The translations under genes were made by a program, and so were the position numbers. Shown in pieces: positions 25,129 to 35,173 of a DNA stretch of 64,000 bases. This DNA is from Bacteroidota bacterium (lineage in GTDB: Bacteria > Bacteroidota > Bacteroidia > Cytophagales > Cyclobacteriaceae). The notes beneath the pieces are model-generated. The model was not told the DNA's origin and ran no database searches. It saw only the letters and a program-made list of their open reading frames with translations. The stretch spans positions 186,001 through 250,000 of the forward strand of contig JAFDYT010000017.1 in the NCBI GenBank assembly GCA_018266055.1. Reading direction: 5' to 3'. The stretch's first letter is position 1; each line of letters begins with the position of its first letter.

Positions 25129-26217
25129 TTAAAGAACTCCAGCTGTAAACGTGATTCGTTGCACCGGATTTTGAGGATCGGTGGAATAGAGCGTAACCGA
25201 TTTGTTTTGTGGACCGGTTCGTCCTTTTGTATCCAATGAAATTTTAATGGAGGTTTCCTGACCTGGCTGCAATACGCGTTTGCCTGAAGTTACCAGCAGA
25301 CATGAGCAGTTGGATTGCGCATGGCGAATGATCAACTCCTTTTTGCCGGTGTTGGTGATTTTAATTTCGCGCTCCAATACAACGCCCTCTTTTACATTGC
25401 CAAAGCGAACCATGTTGGCCGACAACGCAAGTACTGGAGCTTTCGCTAATTCTTCATTAGTCAGCTTGGGAAAATATTCCTCTACGGTTGCAAAAACGGA
25501 AAACGATTTTTCAGGAAGTTCATTGTCGTTGGTGACGAGCTCTACATTCTCAGACACAAACCCATACTGACCTTTTAATTTCGCATCGAAAATAATTTTG
25601 ACCGAAGCGACTTCACCTGGCGCCACCTTGCGCGGCATGACCACACGGATATACGTGGGCCCGACAGACCGGATAAACTTAATGGTGTCTTTCGAATTGT
25701 TCGTCAGCAAGAAGGGAACTGACTCTGGGTCGCGGTTGATAAACACTTTACCGAGATTGAAGGAATTCGTTTTGAACAGCAGATGACCTTTCATCACGGT
25801 AAACGACGCTGGATCTTTTTCAGAAACCGGTGTAACTACATTTCCTTTAATTTGAAGTGCGATAGCAGCTCCATCCCAGTCAGTAGTGACAGAAAGAGAT
25901 TTATTGAAATACCCAGGCCTTCCTTTGGGATCATAACTTGCCTTGACAAAGCCTGTGCCGCCCGGAGCAATCGCCTCTTTACTCCAGCCAGGAGTAGTAC
26001 ACCCACAGGAAGCCTGCACGGAAAGAATTTTTACAGGTCGTGTAGTGCGGTTGGTGACTACAAACTCAAACACTGCAGGCCCATCCGCTTCACGGATTTC
26101 GCCAAAGTCATGAATCTTTTCACGAAACGACAACGGCTCGGCCAACTGTCCAAACACAGTCTGCGCCACCATAGTCAGAAAAATCAACAACTTCACTTCG
26201 CGCCACATACGTACCAT
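25129..26217 (-). CDS. DUF1573 domain secreted protein
   Basis: 362 aa with N-terminal signal peptide (residues 9-23, LIFLTMVAQTVFGQ). Two DUF1573 immunoglobulin-like units (about 30-125 and 262-360), each with a central C-x-C motif (SCGCTTPGW and NCSCLLVTSG). The family is common in Bacteroidota and structural; the cysteines may bind metal or form disulfides. Convergent with gcdH (14 bp between stops). Confidence 0.88.
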   Translation of the reverse strand: MVRMWREVKLLIFLTMVAQTVFGQLAEPLSFREKIHDFGEIREADGPAVFEFVVTNRTTRPVKILSVQASCGCTTPGWSKEAIAPGGTGFVKASYDPKGRPGYFNKSLSVTTDWDGAAIALQIKGNVVTPVSEKDPASFTVMKGHLLFKTNSFNLGKVFINRDPESVPFLLTNNSKDTIKFIRSVGPTYIRVVMPRKVAPGEVASVKIIFDAKLKGQYGFVSENVELVTNDNELPEKSFSVFATVEEYFPKLTNEELAKAPVLALSANMVRFGNVKEGVVLEREIKITNTGKKELIIRHAQSNCSCLLVTSGKRVLQPGQETSIKISLDTKGRTGPQNKSVTLYSTDPQNPVQRITFTAGVL

Positions 26218-26309
26218 CAGTAAGGAATTAGATTTTTGAACATCAAAATTACAAATTAAGAACTCAAATCACGCCTGAATTTGTATTTTGCGCGTCTGAT
26301 AAAAAAGGT

Positions 26310-27278
26310 ATGTCACGAATTTTAACAGGAATACAGAGCAGCGGTCGCCCGCACCTGGGCAATTTGCTCGGAGCCATTATTCCGGCGATCAAGCTTTCCC
26401 AACTTCCAGGCAACGAGTCATTTTTTTTTATTGCCGATCTGCACTCACTTATTTCCATCAAGGACGCTAAAGTCCGCGAAGAAAATGTAAAGGCAGTAGC
26501 CGCCGCATGGCTGGCGTTTGGTTTCGATACCGAAAAGAATCTGCTCTACCGCCAGAGCCGCATCCCAATGGTGTGCGAGCTGACGTGGTACCTCAACTGC
26601 ATCACGCCGTACCCGATGCTGGCGAATGCCCATTCCTTCAAAGACAAATCTGAAAAACTTTCGGATGTGAACGCCGGGCTCTTCACCTATCCCGTGCTGA
26701 TGACCGCCGATATTATTTTGTACGATGCCCACTTTGTGCCGGTAGGAAAAGACCAGCGCCAGCACCTGGAGATGGCGCGCGATATCGCCACCACATTCAA
26801 CACGATGTATGGCGAGACGTTTGTAGTGCCTGAAGCCAAGATCGAAGAAAGCGTGATGACCATTCCTGGCACCGACGGCCAGAAGATGAGCAAGTCGTAC
26901 GGAAACATCATCGACATCTTTCTGCCGGACAAAGAATTGCGCAAGCAAATCATGACCATCGTGACGGACAGCACGCCGATGGAAGCCCCTAAAGATCCAG
27001 ACAAAGACAATGTGTTTGCGATCTATAAATTAGTGGCTACGCCAGAACAAACCGAAGCACTTCGCCAGAAGTACCTTGCCGGGAATTTTGGATATGGCCA
27101 TGCCAAGCAAGAGTTGTACGAACTGATTATTCAGAAATTCGCCAAAGAGCGCGAAGCATACAACCACTACATGAACGGAACCGAAATGGAGAAAATCCTG
27201 AGTCGCTGTGAAGAGAAAGCCGCCGTCATCGCACACTCGGTGCTTGAAAAAGTGAGAAAGAAAGTCGGCTTTGCCTGA
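26310..27278 (+). CDS. trpS: Tryptophan--tRNA ligase
   Basis: 322 aa class I synthetase charging tRNA-Trp. Seen: HIGH box as HLGN at 15-18, KMSKS at 192-196 in DGQKMSKSYGN, and SRIPMVCELTWYLNCITPYP. Length is usual for the family. ATG at 26310. It is coded alone, starting 92 bp from the DUF1573 gene start; its stop lies 2 bp from the convergent barrel gene. Confidence 0.96.
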   Translation: MSRILTGIQSSGRPHLGNLLGAIIPAIKLSQLPGNESFFFIADLHSLISIKDAKVREENVKAVAAAWLAFGFDTEKNLLYRQSRIPMVCELTWYLNCITPYPMLANAHSFKDKSEKLSDVNAGLFTYPVLMTADIILYDAHFVPVGKDQRQHLEMARDIATTFNTMYGETFVVPEAKIEESVMTIPGTDGQKMSKSYGNIIDIFLPDKELRKQIMTIVTDSTPMEAPKDPDKDNVFAIYKLVATPEQTEALRQKYLAGNFGYGHAKQELYELIIQKFAKEREAYNHYMNGTEMEKILSRCEEKAAVIAHSVLEKVRKKVGFA

Positions 27279-27279
27279 C

Positions 27280-28377
27280 CTAGAATTTGATAGTCAGGCC
27301 GCCGGTAAGTGTGGTGTGTTGGTTGGACGTGTAAGATCCGTAAGTGAACACCTGATTCGGCGATTGAAAATACCTGGCCTCCATCCGAAACAGTACCGCC
27401 GGCGTGATCTCAATATTGTATCCCAACGAATAACTCGCCGAAGCAAAGCCTTTCACACCCGTAGTCGGCACAATCATCACGCTGTTAGGATCGCTGAAGT
27501 ATTCACCGCGCACGGTAACCGAATGCTTTGAAGTGAAATAATACCGCACTGTGCTATTTGCTTGCCACCATACATTATCTGTCAGGCGAAGACTATCCTG
27601 GCGCTGCTGGTTGCCCACATAAGACGATACCGTGACATTGAATTTTCCAACTTTATATATCGCATAAAAATCCAGAAACGTGCGCACTCGGTTATTCGGA
27701 GCGCTTGGAGATTTTTCGTAGCCATAATACGTATTCATATTTAGCGTGAGCTGCTCTGTTGCCTTAAACTCGAGTTGTCCGGCAAAAGCCAACGGCGTAT
27801 TCACATCTTCAATCACCTGCCATCCATTGATAAGAAAGAGATTGGTGGTAAACTTCTTGCCAAGTGGCAACGACAAGCGCGCGCCGGTGAGGTAGTATGG
27901 CACATACTCTGGCGCAAAAGATCGCGTAAGTGTCGGTTGGTCAAACGATATCGCCGATTCATTGGTAAAGGGTGAACCCATCACACCTACGTCTACCCAA
28001 ATGTTTTTATCCTGAAAAATTTTCACACCCACATTTGCTTCTACAATGTTGCGCAGCGTGAGGCGCTCTGCGGCATAGTTGCTGTTCATGTACGTGCCAA
28101 AACCCGGCGTAAAGGTGGCCCTCACACGCGCGCTTGAATACTTCAAACTAAGATAGGCCAGGTTAATGTTGAACTCGTTGTGACGGCTTTGTGAGACGAA
28201 GTAAGGAATGTTCGAATCCGCTGGCTCGGCATAATCGTAATTGAAATACGTGTCGATATAGCCTTCCAGTTTTAAAGTTGCCGTAGTATCGGCGAGTGGC
28301 AAAAATTTTATCCCCTGCCCATAGCCGCGAAGGCAAAATATTGTAACTACGCCAAGCACGAATAATAGCCGGCGCAT
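27280..28377 (-). CDS. Outer-membrane beta-barrel, porin-2 (BBP2/OmpL-like)
   Basis: 365 aa from MRRLLFVLGVVTIFCLRG. Signal peptide, then an all-beta porin-like chain that starts LKLEGYIDTYFNYDYAEP and ends TLTGGLTIKF with the C-terminal aromatic of an outer-membrane barrel. The GYIDTYFNY opening is typical of the BBP2 family in Bacteroidota. An upstream in-frame ATG at 28431 would overlap the neighbour gene by 16 bp and precede the signal peptide, so I choose 28377. Substrate unknown. Confidence 0.82.
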   Translation of the reverse strand: MRRLLFVLGVVTIFCLRGYGQGIKFLPLADTTATLKLEGYIDTYFNYDYAEPADSNIPYFVSQSRHNEFNINLAYLSLKYSSARVRATFTPGFGTYMNSNYAAERLTLRNIVEANVGVKIFQDKNIWVDVGVMGSPFTNESAISFDQPTLTRSFAPEYVPYYLTGARLSLPLGKKFTTNLFLINGWQVIEDVNTPLAFAGQLEFKATEQLTLNMNTYYGYEKSPSAPNNRVRTFLDFYAIYKVGKFNVTVSSYVGNQQRQDSLRLTDNVWWQANSTVRYYFTSKHSVTVRGEYFSDPNSVMIVPTTGVKGFASASYSLGYNIEITPAVLFRMEARYFQSPNQVFTYGSYTSNQHTTLTGGLTIKF

Positions 28378-28415
28378 CTTGAAAGAAATTTTATCGAGAG
28401 AAAGCGAAGCGTGGT

Positions 28416-28823
28416 TTACTTCTCGCTCCACACGACTTGTTGCTTGTCTTTGCCTACATTCAAAATGATCCGCAAGGGGTTGGGAACGATCACCAACTTG
28501 GTATCCTTGCCGGGAATAGAATCGACTTCAACAAAAACACCTTCGGAGGTGGCTACAGAAAACTCATTGTTGGCGCCAATGATATATGTTTTTGCCAGAT
28601 AGGCCGTGGGGAAAAGTACATCCGTATCCGGGGAAAGCTTGTCGTGCACTTCCTGCAACACTTCTTCGAGGTATTCGCCATACTTTACGTGAAGAGCATC
28701 TTCCAGATCATGCAATTCCTCTTCCAGATCGTCGTATTTTGGGTTATTATAATCGATTTTCTTCAATTCGTTGCGACGAATGGCAATCTCCTGAATGGCT
28801 TTGTCGAGGCCTTTGGTATCCAT
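28416..28823 (-). CDS. Conserved hypothetical cytoplasmic protein
   Basis: 135 aa from MDTKGLDKAIQ at 28823. N-terminal acidic coiled-coil half (DDLEEELHDLEDALHVKYGEYLEEV) followed by a beta-prone half (TYIIGANNEFSVATSEGVFV, then VEVDSIPGKDTKLVIVPNPL). No named family recognised; it has the look of a conserved Bacteroidota protein. A longer in-frame reading exists upstream but it overlaps the divergent HPPD gene and lacks protein-like composition. Confidence 0.7.
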   Translation of the reverse strand: MDTKGLDKAIQEIAIRRNELKKIDYNNPKYDDLEEELHDLEDALHVKYGEYLEEVLQEVHDKLSPDTDVLFPTAYLAKTYIIGANNEFSVATSEGVFVEVDSIPGKDTKLVIVPNPLRIILNVGKDKQQVVWSEK

Positions 28824-28888
28824 AGTTTCAATTTTCTCCAAGATTATCGAAATGGACTTGATTTTAAAAATTTCAGCCCCAGATTCAT

Positions 28889-28896
28889 TAATTTTG
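28889..28896 (+). promoter_or_regulatory. Candidate -7 element upstream of HPPD
   Basis: TAATTTTG matches TAnnTTTG, with its last base 20 bp before the ATG at 28917. No clear TTG lies at the expected -33 distance. Confidence 0.45.
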
Positions 28897-28916
28897 ACAC
28901 CTAAAAATTGCTCAGC

Positions 28917-30011
28917 ATGGCAACCGATTTCCTCCCTATTAACGGCACCGACTACGTAGAATTTTACGTGGGCAATGCCAAGCAGGCTTCCTTGTATTAT
29001 CAGCATTGTTTCGGGTTTGAGCTGGTAGCCTATGCCGGGCCTGAAACCGGTGTGCGCGACCGCGCTTCGTATGTAGTGCAGCAAAACAAAATCAGGTTTG
29101 TGCTGACTACTTCGCTGCAGCCTGACTCTGAAATCAACAATCATGTGAAAAAACACGGCGACGGCGTGAAGGTGCTGGCCCTTTGGGTTGACGACGCAAA
29201 AAAATCGTTTCACGAAACAGTAAGCCGCGGCGCGGAGATCGCCTCAGAACCAAAAGTTCTCAAGGACGAGCACGGCGAAGTAGTAGTTTCCTCCATCAAG
29301 ACCTATGGCGACACCATTCACACTTTCGTGGAACGCAAGAATTACAAAGGCGTATTTCTTCCAGGCTTTCAGCCGGTGAAAAATAAATTGAAAGTTACCC
29401 CGATCGGTTTGAAATATGTAGACCATTGCGTGGGCAATGTAGAGCTCGGCCAGATGAACAAGTGGGTGAAGTTTTATGAAGACGTAATGGGCTTCAAACT
29501 GCTGATCACTTTTGATGACAACGACATCTCTACCGAATACAGCGCGCTGATGAGCAAAGTGGTGTCGAATGGAAACGGATATATCAAATTCCCGATTAAC
29601 GAACCTGCCAAAGGAAAAAAGAAATCACAAATCGAAGAATACCTCGATTTCTACCATGGCGCGGGCGTGCAACACATCGCCATCGCTACCGACGACATCA
29701 TTCATACGGTAAGTGAATTAAAAAATCGTGGCGTGGAATTTCTTCGCGTGCCCGACGTGTATTACGACGATGTACAACAGCGCGTGGGCCACATCAACGA
29801 AGACTGGAAAGAGCTGCAGAAGCTAAACATCCTCATCGACCGCGACGAAGAAGGCTACTTACTGCAAATCTTCTCCAAGCCGGTGCAAGATCGCCCGACA
29901 TTATTTTTTGAAATCATCGAACGAAACGGCGCCAAATCGTTTGGCAAAGGAAACTTCAAAGCGCTCTTCGAAGCCATAGAACTTGAACAAGAACTGAGGG
30001 GAAATTTATAA
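28917..30011 (+). CDS. hppD: 4-hydroxyphenylpyruvate dioxygenase
   Basis: 364 aa Fe(II) dioxygenase converting 4-hydroxyphenylpyruvate to homogentisate in Tyr/Phe breakdown. Two vicinal-oxygen-chelate halves are present. The metal triad is seen as His in KYVDHCVGNV, His in AGVQHIAIATDD and Glu in LFFEIIERNGAK. The C-terminal SFGKGNFKALFEAIELEQ is a family hallmark. ATG at 28917 preferred over the upstream TTG at 28908. The next gene follows 7 bp downstream. Confidence 0.95.
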   Translation: MATDFLPINGTDYVEFYVGNAKQASLYYQHCFGFELVAYAGPETGVRDRASYVVQQNKIRFVLTTSLQPDSEINNHVKKHGDGVKVLALWVDDAKKSFHETVSRGAEIASEPKVLKDEHGEVVVSSIKTYGDTIHTFVERKNYKGVFLPGFQPVKNKLKVTPIGLKYVDHCVGNVELGQMNKWVKFYEDVMGFKLLITFDDNDISTEYSALMSKVVSNGNGYIKFPINEPAKGKKKSQIEEYLDFYHGAGVQHIAIATDDIIHTVSELKNRGVEFLRVPDVYYDDVQQRVGHINEDWKELQKLNILIDRDEEGYLLQIFSKPVQDRPTLFFEIIERNGAKSFGKGNFKALFEAIELEQELRGNL

Positions 30012-30018
30012 CACTACC

Positions 30019-31740
30019 ATGTCAACGCTACTTGAAACCGCTACCGCCAAAGCGAACCATTGGCTCAACAGTACAATCGATCAGGCTACAAAAGATCAGG
30101 TAAAAAAACTCCTTGCTAACCCGGACAACAAAGAACTCATCGATAGTTTTTACAAAGACCTTGAATTCGGAACCGGAGGCTTGCGCGGCATTATGGGTGT
30201 GGGTGCCAATTGTATGAACCAATATACCGTGGGTACCGCCACGCAGGGCATGGCCAACTACTTGAAAAAATCCTTACCGGGAAAACAAATTCAGGTTGCC
30301 ATCGCCTACGACAGTCGGAACAACAGCAAATACTTTGCGCAAGTAACCGCGAATGTTTTTTCCGCCAATGGAATTCTCGTTCACTTATTTAGCGACCTGC
30401 GACCAACGCCGCTGCTCTCCTTTGCCATCCGGCATTTAAAGTGCGATTCAGGAGTAGTGATCACCGCTTCGCACAATCCAAAAGAATACAACGGCTACAA
30501 AGCCTACTGGAATGACGGCGCACAGCTTGTGCCTCCACACGACAAAAACGTGATTAAGGAAGTGAATGCCATTACGGGTTTTGACCAAGTGAAGTTCGAG
30601 CCCAATGCATCCTTGATCAAGCCCATCGGGCCGGAAGTAGAAGAAGCCTACTACCGCGAAGTGATCGCGAAAATTCCCCGTAAGGAAAGTATCCTAAAGC
30701 AAAAAAATATCTCGCTGGTATATTCAAGCTTACACGGTGCAGGTATCACTATGGTGCCAGAATGTTTGAAGCGACTTGGCTTTGCTAACGTAAACGTAGT
30801 AGAAGAACAAAAAACGCCCGACGGTAATTTCCCTACGGTGCAGTCGCCCAACCCGGAAGAGCAGTCGGCGATGGAGATGGCGCTGAAAAAAGCAAAAGCG
30901 CTGAATGCCGAACTCGTATTGGCTACAGATCCCGACACCGACCGTGTAGGCTTTGGTATCAAAAACGACAAAGGAGAATTTTTCCTCCTCAACGGGAATC
31001 AGGCGTTCAGCCTCATGATGTGGTTTATTCTCAAAAATCTCTCCGATAAAAAAGACGCCTACATCGCCAAGACCATCGTGACCACCGAACTGGTGGACGA
31101 CATGGCGCGCAACCTGGGTGTAGAATGCTATAACACGCTCACCGGTTTCAAATACATAGCCGAGCTGATGGGAGAACTGGAAGGAAAGAAAAAATTCATT
31201 GCCGCCGGCGAAGAAAGTTACGGCTATATGGTTGGTGATTTTGTGCGCGACAAAGATGCAGTAAGCGCCTGTGCGTTTTTTGCAGCAATGGCCGCTGCCG
31301 CCAAAGACGATGGCGCTACGCTTTACGACTGGCTTTTGCAAATGTATGTGGAAAACGGCTTTTACAAAGAAGGCCTGATCAACCTGGTGCGCAAAGGCGC
31401 GGATGGTGAGCAGCAAATCAAAGCCATGATGGAGCAATTCAGAAATAATCCTCCTCAAAATCTCGGTGGAGAAAAAGTAGCGCGCCTGCTGGATTATAAA
31501 ACCAGCGTAGAAAAAGATCTGGCTTCCGGTAAAACAACACCGATTCAGTTGCCCAAATCAGATGTGCTGCAATTTTATACCGACAAGGGCAGTAAAATTT
31601 CTGTGAGGCCTTCGGGTACGGAGCCAAAGATAAAATTCTACGTGAGCGTTAAAGGCGCAATCGCTTCCAAAGGCGACTTTGAAAAAGTGAATGCGGAGCT
31701 AGACAAAAAGATCGCCGTGATCCGCGAAGAGTTGAAGTAG
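30019..31740 (+). CDS. Phosphohexomutase (phosphoglucomutase/phosphomannomutase family)
   Basis: 573 aa alpha-D-phosphohexomutase. Seen: phosphoserine loop TASHNPKEYNGYK with Ser151, the metal-binding loop DPDTDRVG at 304-311, GEESYGYMVGD (sugar loop) and the phosphate-binding RPSGTEPKIKFY near the C-terminus. It interconverts hexose 1- and 6-phosphates; Glc versus Man preference cannot be read by eye. 7 bp after hppD. Confidence 0.93.
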   Translation: MSTLLETATAKANHWLNSTIDQATKDQVKKLLANPDNKELIDSFYKDLEFGTGGLRGIMGVGANCMNQYTVGTATQGMANYLKKSLPGKQIQVAIAYDSRNNSKYFAQVTANVFSANGILVHLFSDLRPTPLLSFAIRHLKCDSGVVITASHNPKEYNGYKAYWNDGAQLVPPHDKNVIKEVNAITGFDQVKFEPNASLIKPIGPEVEEAYYREVIAKIPRKESILKQKNISLVYSSLHGAGITMVPECLKRLGFANVNVVEEQKTPDGNFPTVQSPNPEEQSAMEMALKKAKALNAELVLATDPDTDRVGFGIKNDKGEFFLLNGNQAFSLMMWFILKNLSDKKDAYIAKTIVTTELVDDMARNLGVECYNTLTGFKYIAELMGELEGKKKFIAAGEESYGYMVGDFVRDKDAVSACAFFAAMAAAAKDDGATLYDWLLQMYVENGFYKEGLINLVRKGADGEQQIKAMMEQFRNNPPQNLGGEKVARLLDYKTSVEKDLASGKTTPIQLPKSDVLQFYTDKGSKISVRPSGTEPKIKFYVSVKGAIASKGDFEKVNAELDKKIAVIREELK

Positions 31741-33777
31741 TTATTTCTTCAACGCCGTGCGGGCGAGAATCGCTGCCATCGCTAAAAAGCAGAGCACTCC
31801 GAAAATAGCATAGCCATCGGCGGAAAGTATTTCAGTAAGTCCATGTTCAAGACTTACTTTCTGAAGTGCATCGAAGTAAAACACCGAGAGCACCGCCACA
31901 ACTACGCCTGAAATAGCGCCGCCTGCAATCAAACCGGTAGCAAAAAGATTGCCTCTGCCCAGTTCGTCTTCCTCAACTTTTTCTTTCTTTTGCTCGGCTC
32001 TCCAGTCAAGTACACCTTTGATGGCTCCTCCGGCAAAAATGGGAAGCGTCGTAGCCAAAGGAAGATAAAGGCCAATTGCAAAAGCAAGCGCCTTTATTCC
32101 GCACAACTCAAGGGTGATGGATATGAAAAGTCCGACCATTACATATTGCCAGTCAAGATTAAAGGATAGAATTCCCTTGGTGAGCGTGGCCATGAGTGTA
32201 GCCTGCGGTGCAGGATATTTCGTGCTGCCGATGGCGTGGGTAAATCCCTGGCTGATTAAATCCTGAGTCGGTGTATCCAGAATTTTGATGATGATCCCGA
32301 TCGCCAAAGAAGAAACCAACGCTCCGATAAACAACGCGAGTTGCTGATACTTGGGCGTGGCCCCTACCAAAAATCCTGTCTTCAAGTCTTGAGAGGTACC
32401 ACCGGCATTCGCGGCAGCGATACAGATAATCCCTCCTACCACCAAGGCCATCGGTTCGTATAATTTTCCAGTCCAACCCACGGCGGTAAAAATCAAACAC
32501 GTTCCCATCAGGGTAGCGATAGTCATTCCGGAAATCGGACTGTTGCTCGTGCCGACAAGACCGACAATCCGGCTGGCTACGGTGACGAAGAAAAATCCGA
32601 ACACAATGATGAGAACACCAAGCAGCATTTTTTGAATAATGCTATCACCTGGAATTTTAGGAAGAATGGCAATGATTACGACAAGCAATAAGCTGCCGAT
32701 GAGCACTACTTTAAAGGAAAGGTCACGCTCTGTGCGAAGTACGCCGGCTTCTCCTTTTTCCTTCAGTGAGCCCATGCTTTCGCGGAAAGAACCGACGATT
32801 GTCGGAATGGTTTTCAGTAAGGTGATGAAACCTCCGGCCGCCACCGCTCCGGCTCCGATCTGACGGATGTAGGCAAAATACAAGGCAGACGCAGGGTTTT
32901 CGAACGTCTTGGTCACCGGATCCCAATTGCCACGGCCTCCGGCCACCGTAATGTCTTTCAAATAACCAAGCGTGACCAACTGATGTGCTACTTGCTCGAA
33001 CGGAACGAGCGTGGCCAACAGTGGAATAATCGCCCACCAGGCTAATACCGAGCCGGCAACGAGAACGCCAGAAATCCGTGGACCGATGATATATCCTACG
33101 CCAAGATATTCCGGGGTGATCTCTCCATTGATCGTAGCCGACGGCCAAAATTTATTGGCTTGCTTTGTCAAGAAAGCCGGTGTTTCAGCAATCACATGAA
33201 ACACCTTCTGAAGCATCGCATAGACAAAAGCTACGCCCATGCCGATGAATGCAGTCTGCGCAAATACGCCGCCCTTCTCTCCTGCCTGTAACACCGAAGC
33301 ACAGGCTGTTCCTTCAGGATACGGTAGCGTGCCGTGCTCTTTCACAATCAGTGATCGCCTCAACGGAATCATCATCATTGTGCCCAGCATCCCGCCCAAA
33401 GCGGCGAGTGAGAAAATGGTGAAGTAGTTAAAATATTCTTCGCTGTTGATCACGCCATTTTCATCGGCCGACAAAAACAAAAATCCCGGTAAGGTAAATG
33501 CCACTCCCGCGGCAATAGACTCGCCCGCAGAGCCAGTAGTTTGAATGATGTTGTTTTCAAGAATAGTGGTCTTGAATAATTTTCGCCCCAGCGTAATCGC
33601 GATCACCGCAATGGGGATGGACGCCGTTACGGTTAACCCTGCCTTGATGGCCAGGTAGGTAGTGGAGCAACCAAACACAATACCAAAGAAACAGCCAAGC
33701 AGAATGGACTTGATAGTAAACTCAGCCACATTATGCTCGGGTGCGATGTAGGGTTTGAAAACTTTTGAATCTGACAT
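31741..33777 (-). CDS. OPT family oligopeptide transporter
   Basis: 678 aa, about 14 or more membrane helices, with the bacterial OPT features NIIQTTGSAGESIAAGVAFTL, LPYPEGTACASVLQAGEKGG and AGGTSQDLKTGFLVGATPKYQQ. Proton-driven uptake of small peptides across the inner membrane is the family role. Stop lies directly against the stop of the phosphohexomutase gene. Cotranscribed with the MFS gene (12 bp). Confidence 0.94.
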   Translation of the reverse strand: MSDSKVFKPYIAPEHNVAEFTIKSILLGCFFGIVFGCSTTYLAIKAGLTVTASIPIAVIAITLGRKLFKTTILENNIIQTTGSAGESIAAGVAFTLPGFLFLSADENGVINSEEYFNYFTIFSLAALGGMLGTMMMIPLRRSLIVKEHGTLPYPEGTACASVLQAGEKGGVFAQTAFIGMGVAFVYAMLQKVFHVIAETPAFLTKQANKFWPSATINGEITPEYLGVGYIIGPRISGVLVAGSVLAWWAIIPLLATLVPFEQVAHQLVTLGYLKDITVAGGRGNWDPVTKTFENPASALYFAYIRQIGAGAVAAGGFITLLKTIPTIVGSFRESMGSLKEKGEAGVLRTERDLSFKVVLIGSLLLVVIIAILPKIPGDSIIQKMLLGVLIIVFGFFFVTVASRIVGLVGTSNSPISGMTIATLMGTCLIFTAVGWTGKLYEPMALVVGGIICIAAANAGGTSQDLKTGFLVGATPKYQQLALFIGALVSSLAIGIIIKILDTPTQDLISQGFTHAIGSTKYPAPQATLMATLTKGILSFNLDWQYVMVGLFISITLELCGIKALAFAIGLYLPLATTLPIFAGGAIKGVLDWRAEQKKEKVEEDELGRGNLFATGLIAGGAISGVVVAVLSVFYFDALQKVSLEHGLTEILSADGYAIFGVLCFLAMAAILARTALKK

Positions 33778-33789
33778 ACGGTAAGAAGA

Positions 33790-35046
33790 TTAAGGCTTAG
33801 ACGATGAGGTAGCAAACACAGAATTATAGACAAGAATGAGCACGGTTGCAAACAATCCAAAACCGGTGAGTACAAACCACATCATCGACGGATTGGTCTG
33901 CATGAAAGTAATACGCAGCCAATCGGCCAGGTAGCCTGCTGTCAAAGAACCAATCGCTACGGGCAAAAAGGCAAAGCCCATAAACGTGCCCACCTGATTG
34001 GCAGGAGCCAACGAACTCACGTATTCATAAAAGCGTGGCGTCTGGGTAGCCTCGCCAAGTGCATAAAGAAACACGCCTATGACCACTGCTGCCACGGTGC
34101 CCACGGAACCGATGATGAGCCATGACAAACTTGCCAATACAAAACCAAGGATCATGGCATTAATTGGTTTCCATTTTTTTACCAACGCCGCCATCGGAAT
34201 GGTGAGAATAATGATCCCGGCGGCATCTACCGTTTCGAGCAATTCGAAGTTCTCGAACTTCAACACTTCGGTGGCATAGAAAGGCAGCAGGTAAAAAATC
34301 TGCCAGAACATCAGCCAGAAACCCGAGAAGATGATCAGAAAGCTGATGAACTTAAAGTTCCTGAAGACGAGTACCATTTCGCCGAATACTTTCGCAAAAG
34401 TGCGTTTGTCTTCTTCGCCCGTATTTTCAATTTCCTTGAAGAAGAGGAAGGTTCCCAAAAACAAAAGTGCTGACGTTGCCGAAGACATCATCAACACATA
34501 TTCGATGCCGAGGTCTTTTCTGATATTAAGTGCTACAATCGGACCAAGTGCGCCGCCAAAATTGACCAAGGTGTAATAAATGGAAAAGCCCAACGGCTTT
34601 GATTCAGGTGTCGAAGTTTTTGCTACCGTGCCCACGATACAAGGCTTGATGAGCGAGCCGCCAATTGCGGTGAGCAGCAAAACAATAATCACATAATTGC
34701 GCACGCCGATAAGTTGTGTGATCGATGAACCATACTCCATGCCTGCCAGGCCAATACTAAAATAACCGATGGCAAAAATCGCAAAGCAGGTCATGAGCGT
34801 TTTTCTGAATCCATAGCGATCCACGAAAACACCTGCGACGATGGGCAGTGAATACACAATCGTAGAGAACCAGCCAGTGAGCGTAGCGGCTTCGTCGTGA
34901 AGGCCGACCTTATTGGCCAGGTAGTACGCAAGCACCGCCTTGGCGCCGTAAAAGGCGAGGCGTTCAAAGAGTTCAAGTGAATTGGCAATCCAAAAAGCAG
35001 GGGCAAAACCAGTGCGCAGGGAAGTGATACTCTTGGCGAGATTCAT
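33790..35046 (-). CDS. MFS transporter, POT/peptide-like
   Basis: 418 aa from MNLAKSITSLRT at 35046, with 12 predicted helices. The text ELFERLAFYGAKAVLAYYLANKVG resembles the POT ExxERxxYYG motif, here with Phe for Tyr. It lies just ahead of the OPT gene on the same strand, so peptides are the probable substrate of both. An upstream in-frame ATG at 35082 precedes a less likely 12-residue extension. Confidence 0.88.
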   Translation of the reverse strand: MNLAKSITSLRTGFAPAFWIANSLELFERLAFYGAKAVLAYYLANKVGLHDEAATLTGWFSTIVYSLPIVAGVFVDRYGFRKTLMTCFAIFAIGYFSIGLAGMEYGSSITQLIGVRNYVIIVLLLTAIGGSLIKPCIVGTVAKTSTPESKPLGFSIYYTLVNFGGALGPIVALNIRKDLGIEYVLMMSSATSALLFLGTFLFFKEIENTGEEDKRTFAKVFGEMVLVFRNFKFISFLIIFSGFWLMFWQIFYLLPFYATEVLKFENFELLETVDAAGIIILTIPMAALVKKWKPINAMILGFVLASLSWLIIGSVGTVAAVVIGVFLYALGEATQTPRFYEYVSSLAPANQVGTFMGFAFLPVAIGSLTAGYLADWLRITFMQTNPSMMWFVLTGFGLFATVLILVYNSVFATSSSKP

Positions 35047-35126
35047 GAAATGTAGTGAGCGGTTTAAGGTAACTCCTGACAAAGTAGGAGTATTAATTTA
35101 CATTGTCAACGGAATCATATAAAGCA

Positions 35127-35153
35127 AAAGACCCGGCTATAAACCGGGTCTTT
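35127..35153 (-). terminator. Rho-independent terminator after pckG
   Basis: AAAGACCCGG (35127-35136) pairs with CCGGGTCTTT (35144-35153) around a 7-base loop. On the minus strand it follows the pckG stop by 20 bp and runs into a T-rich tail. Confidence 0.8.
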
Positions 35154-35173
35154 CTTGAACATCATTTATCGAC

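Noticed and set aside
28416-29213. 265-aa extended version of the hypothetical gene
   Set aside because: The upstream part overlaps hppD and has shadow composition.
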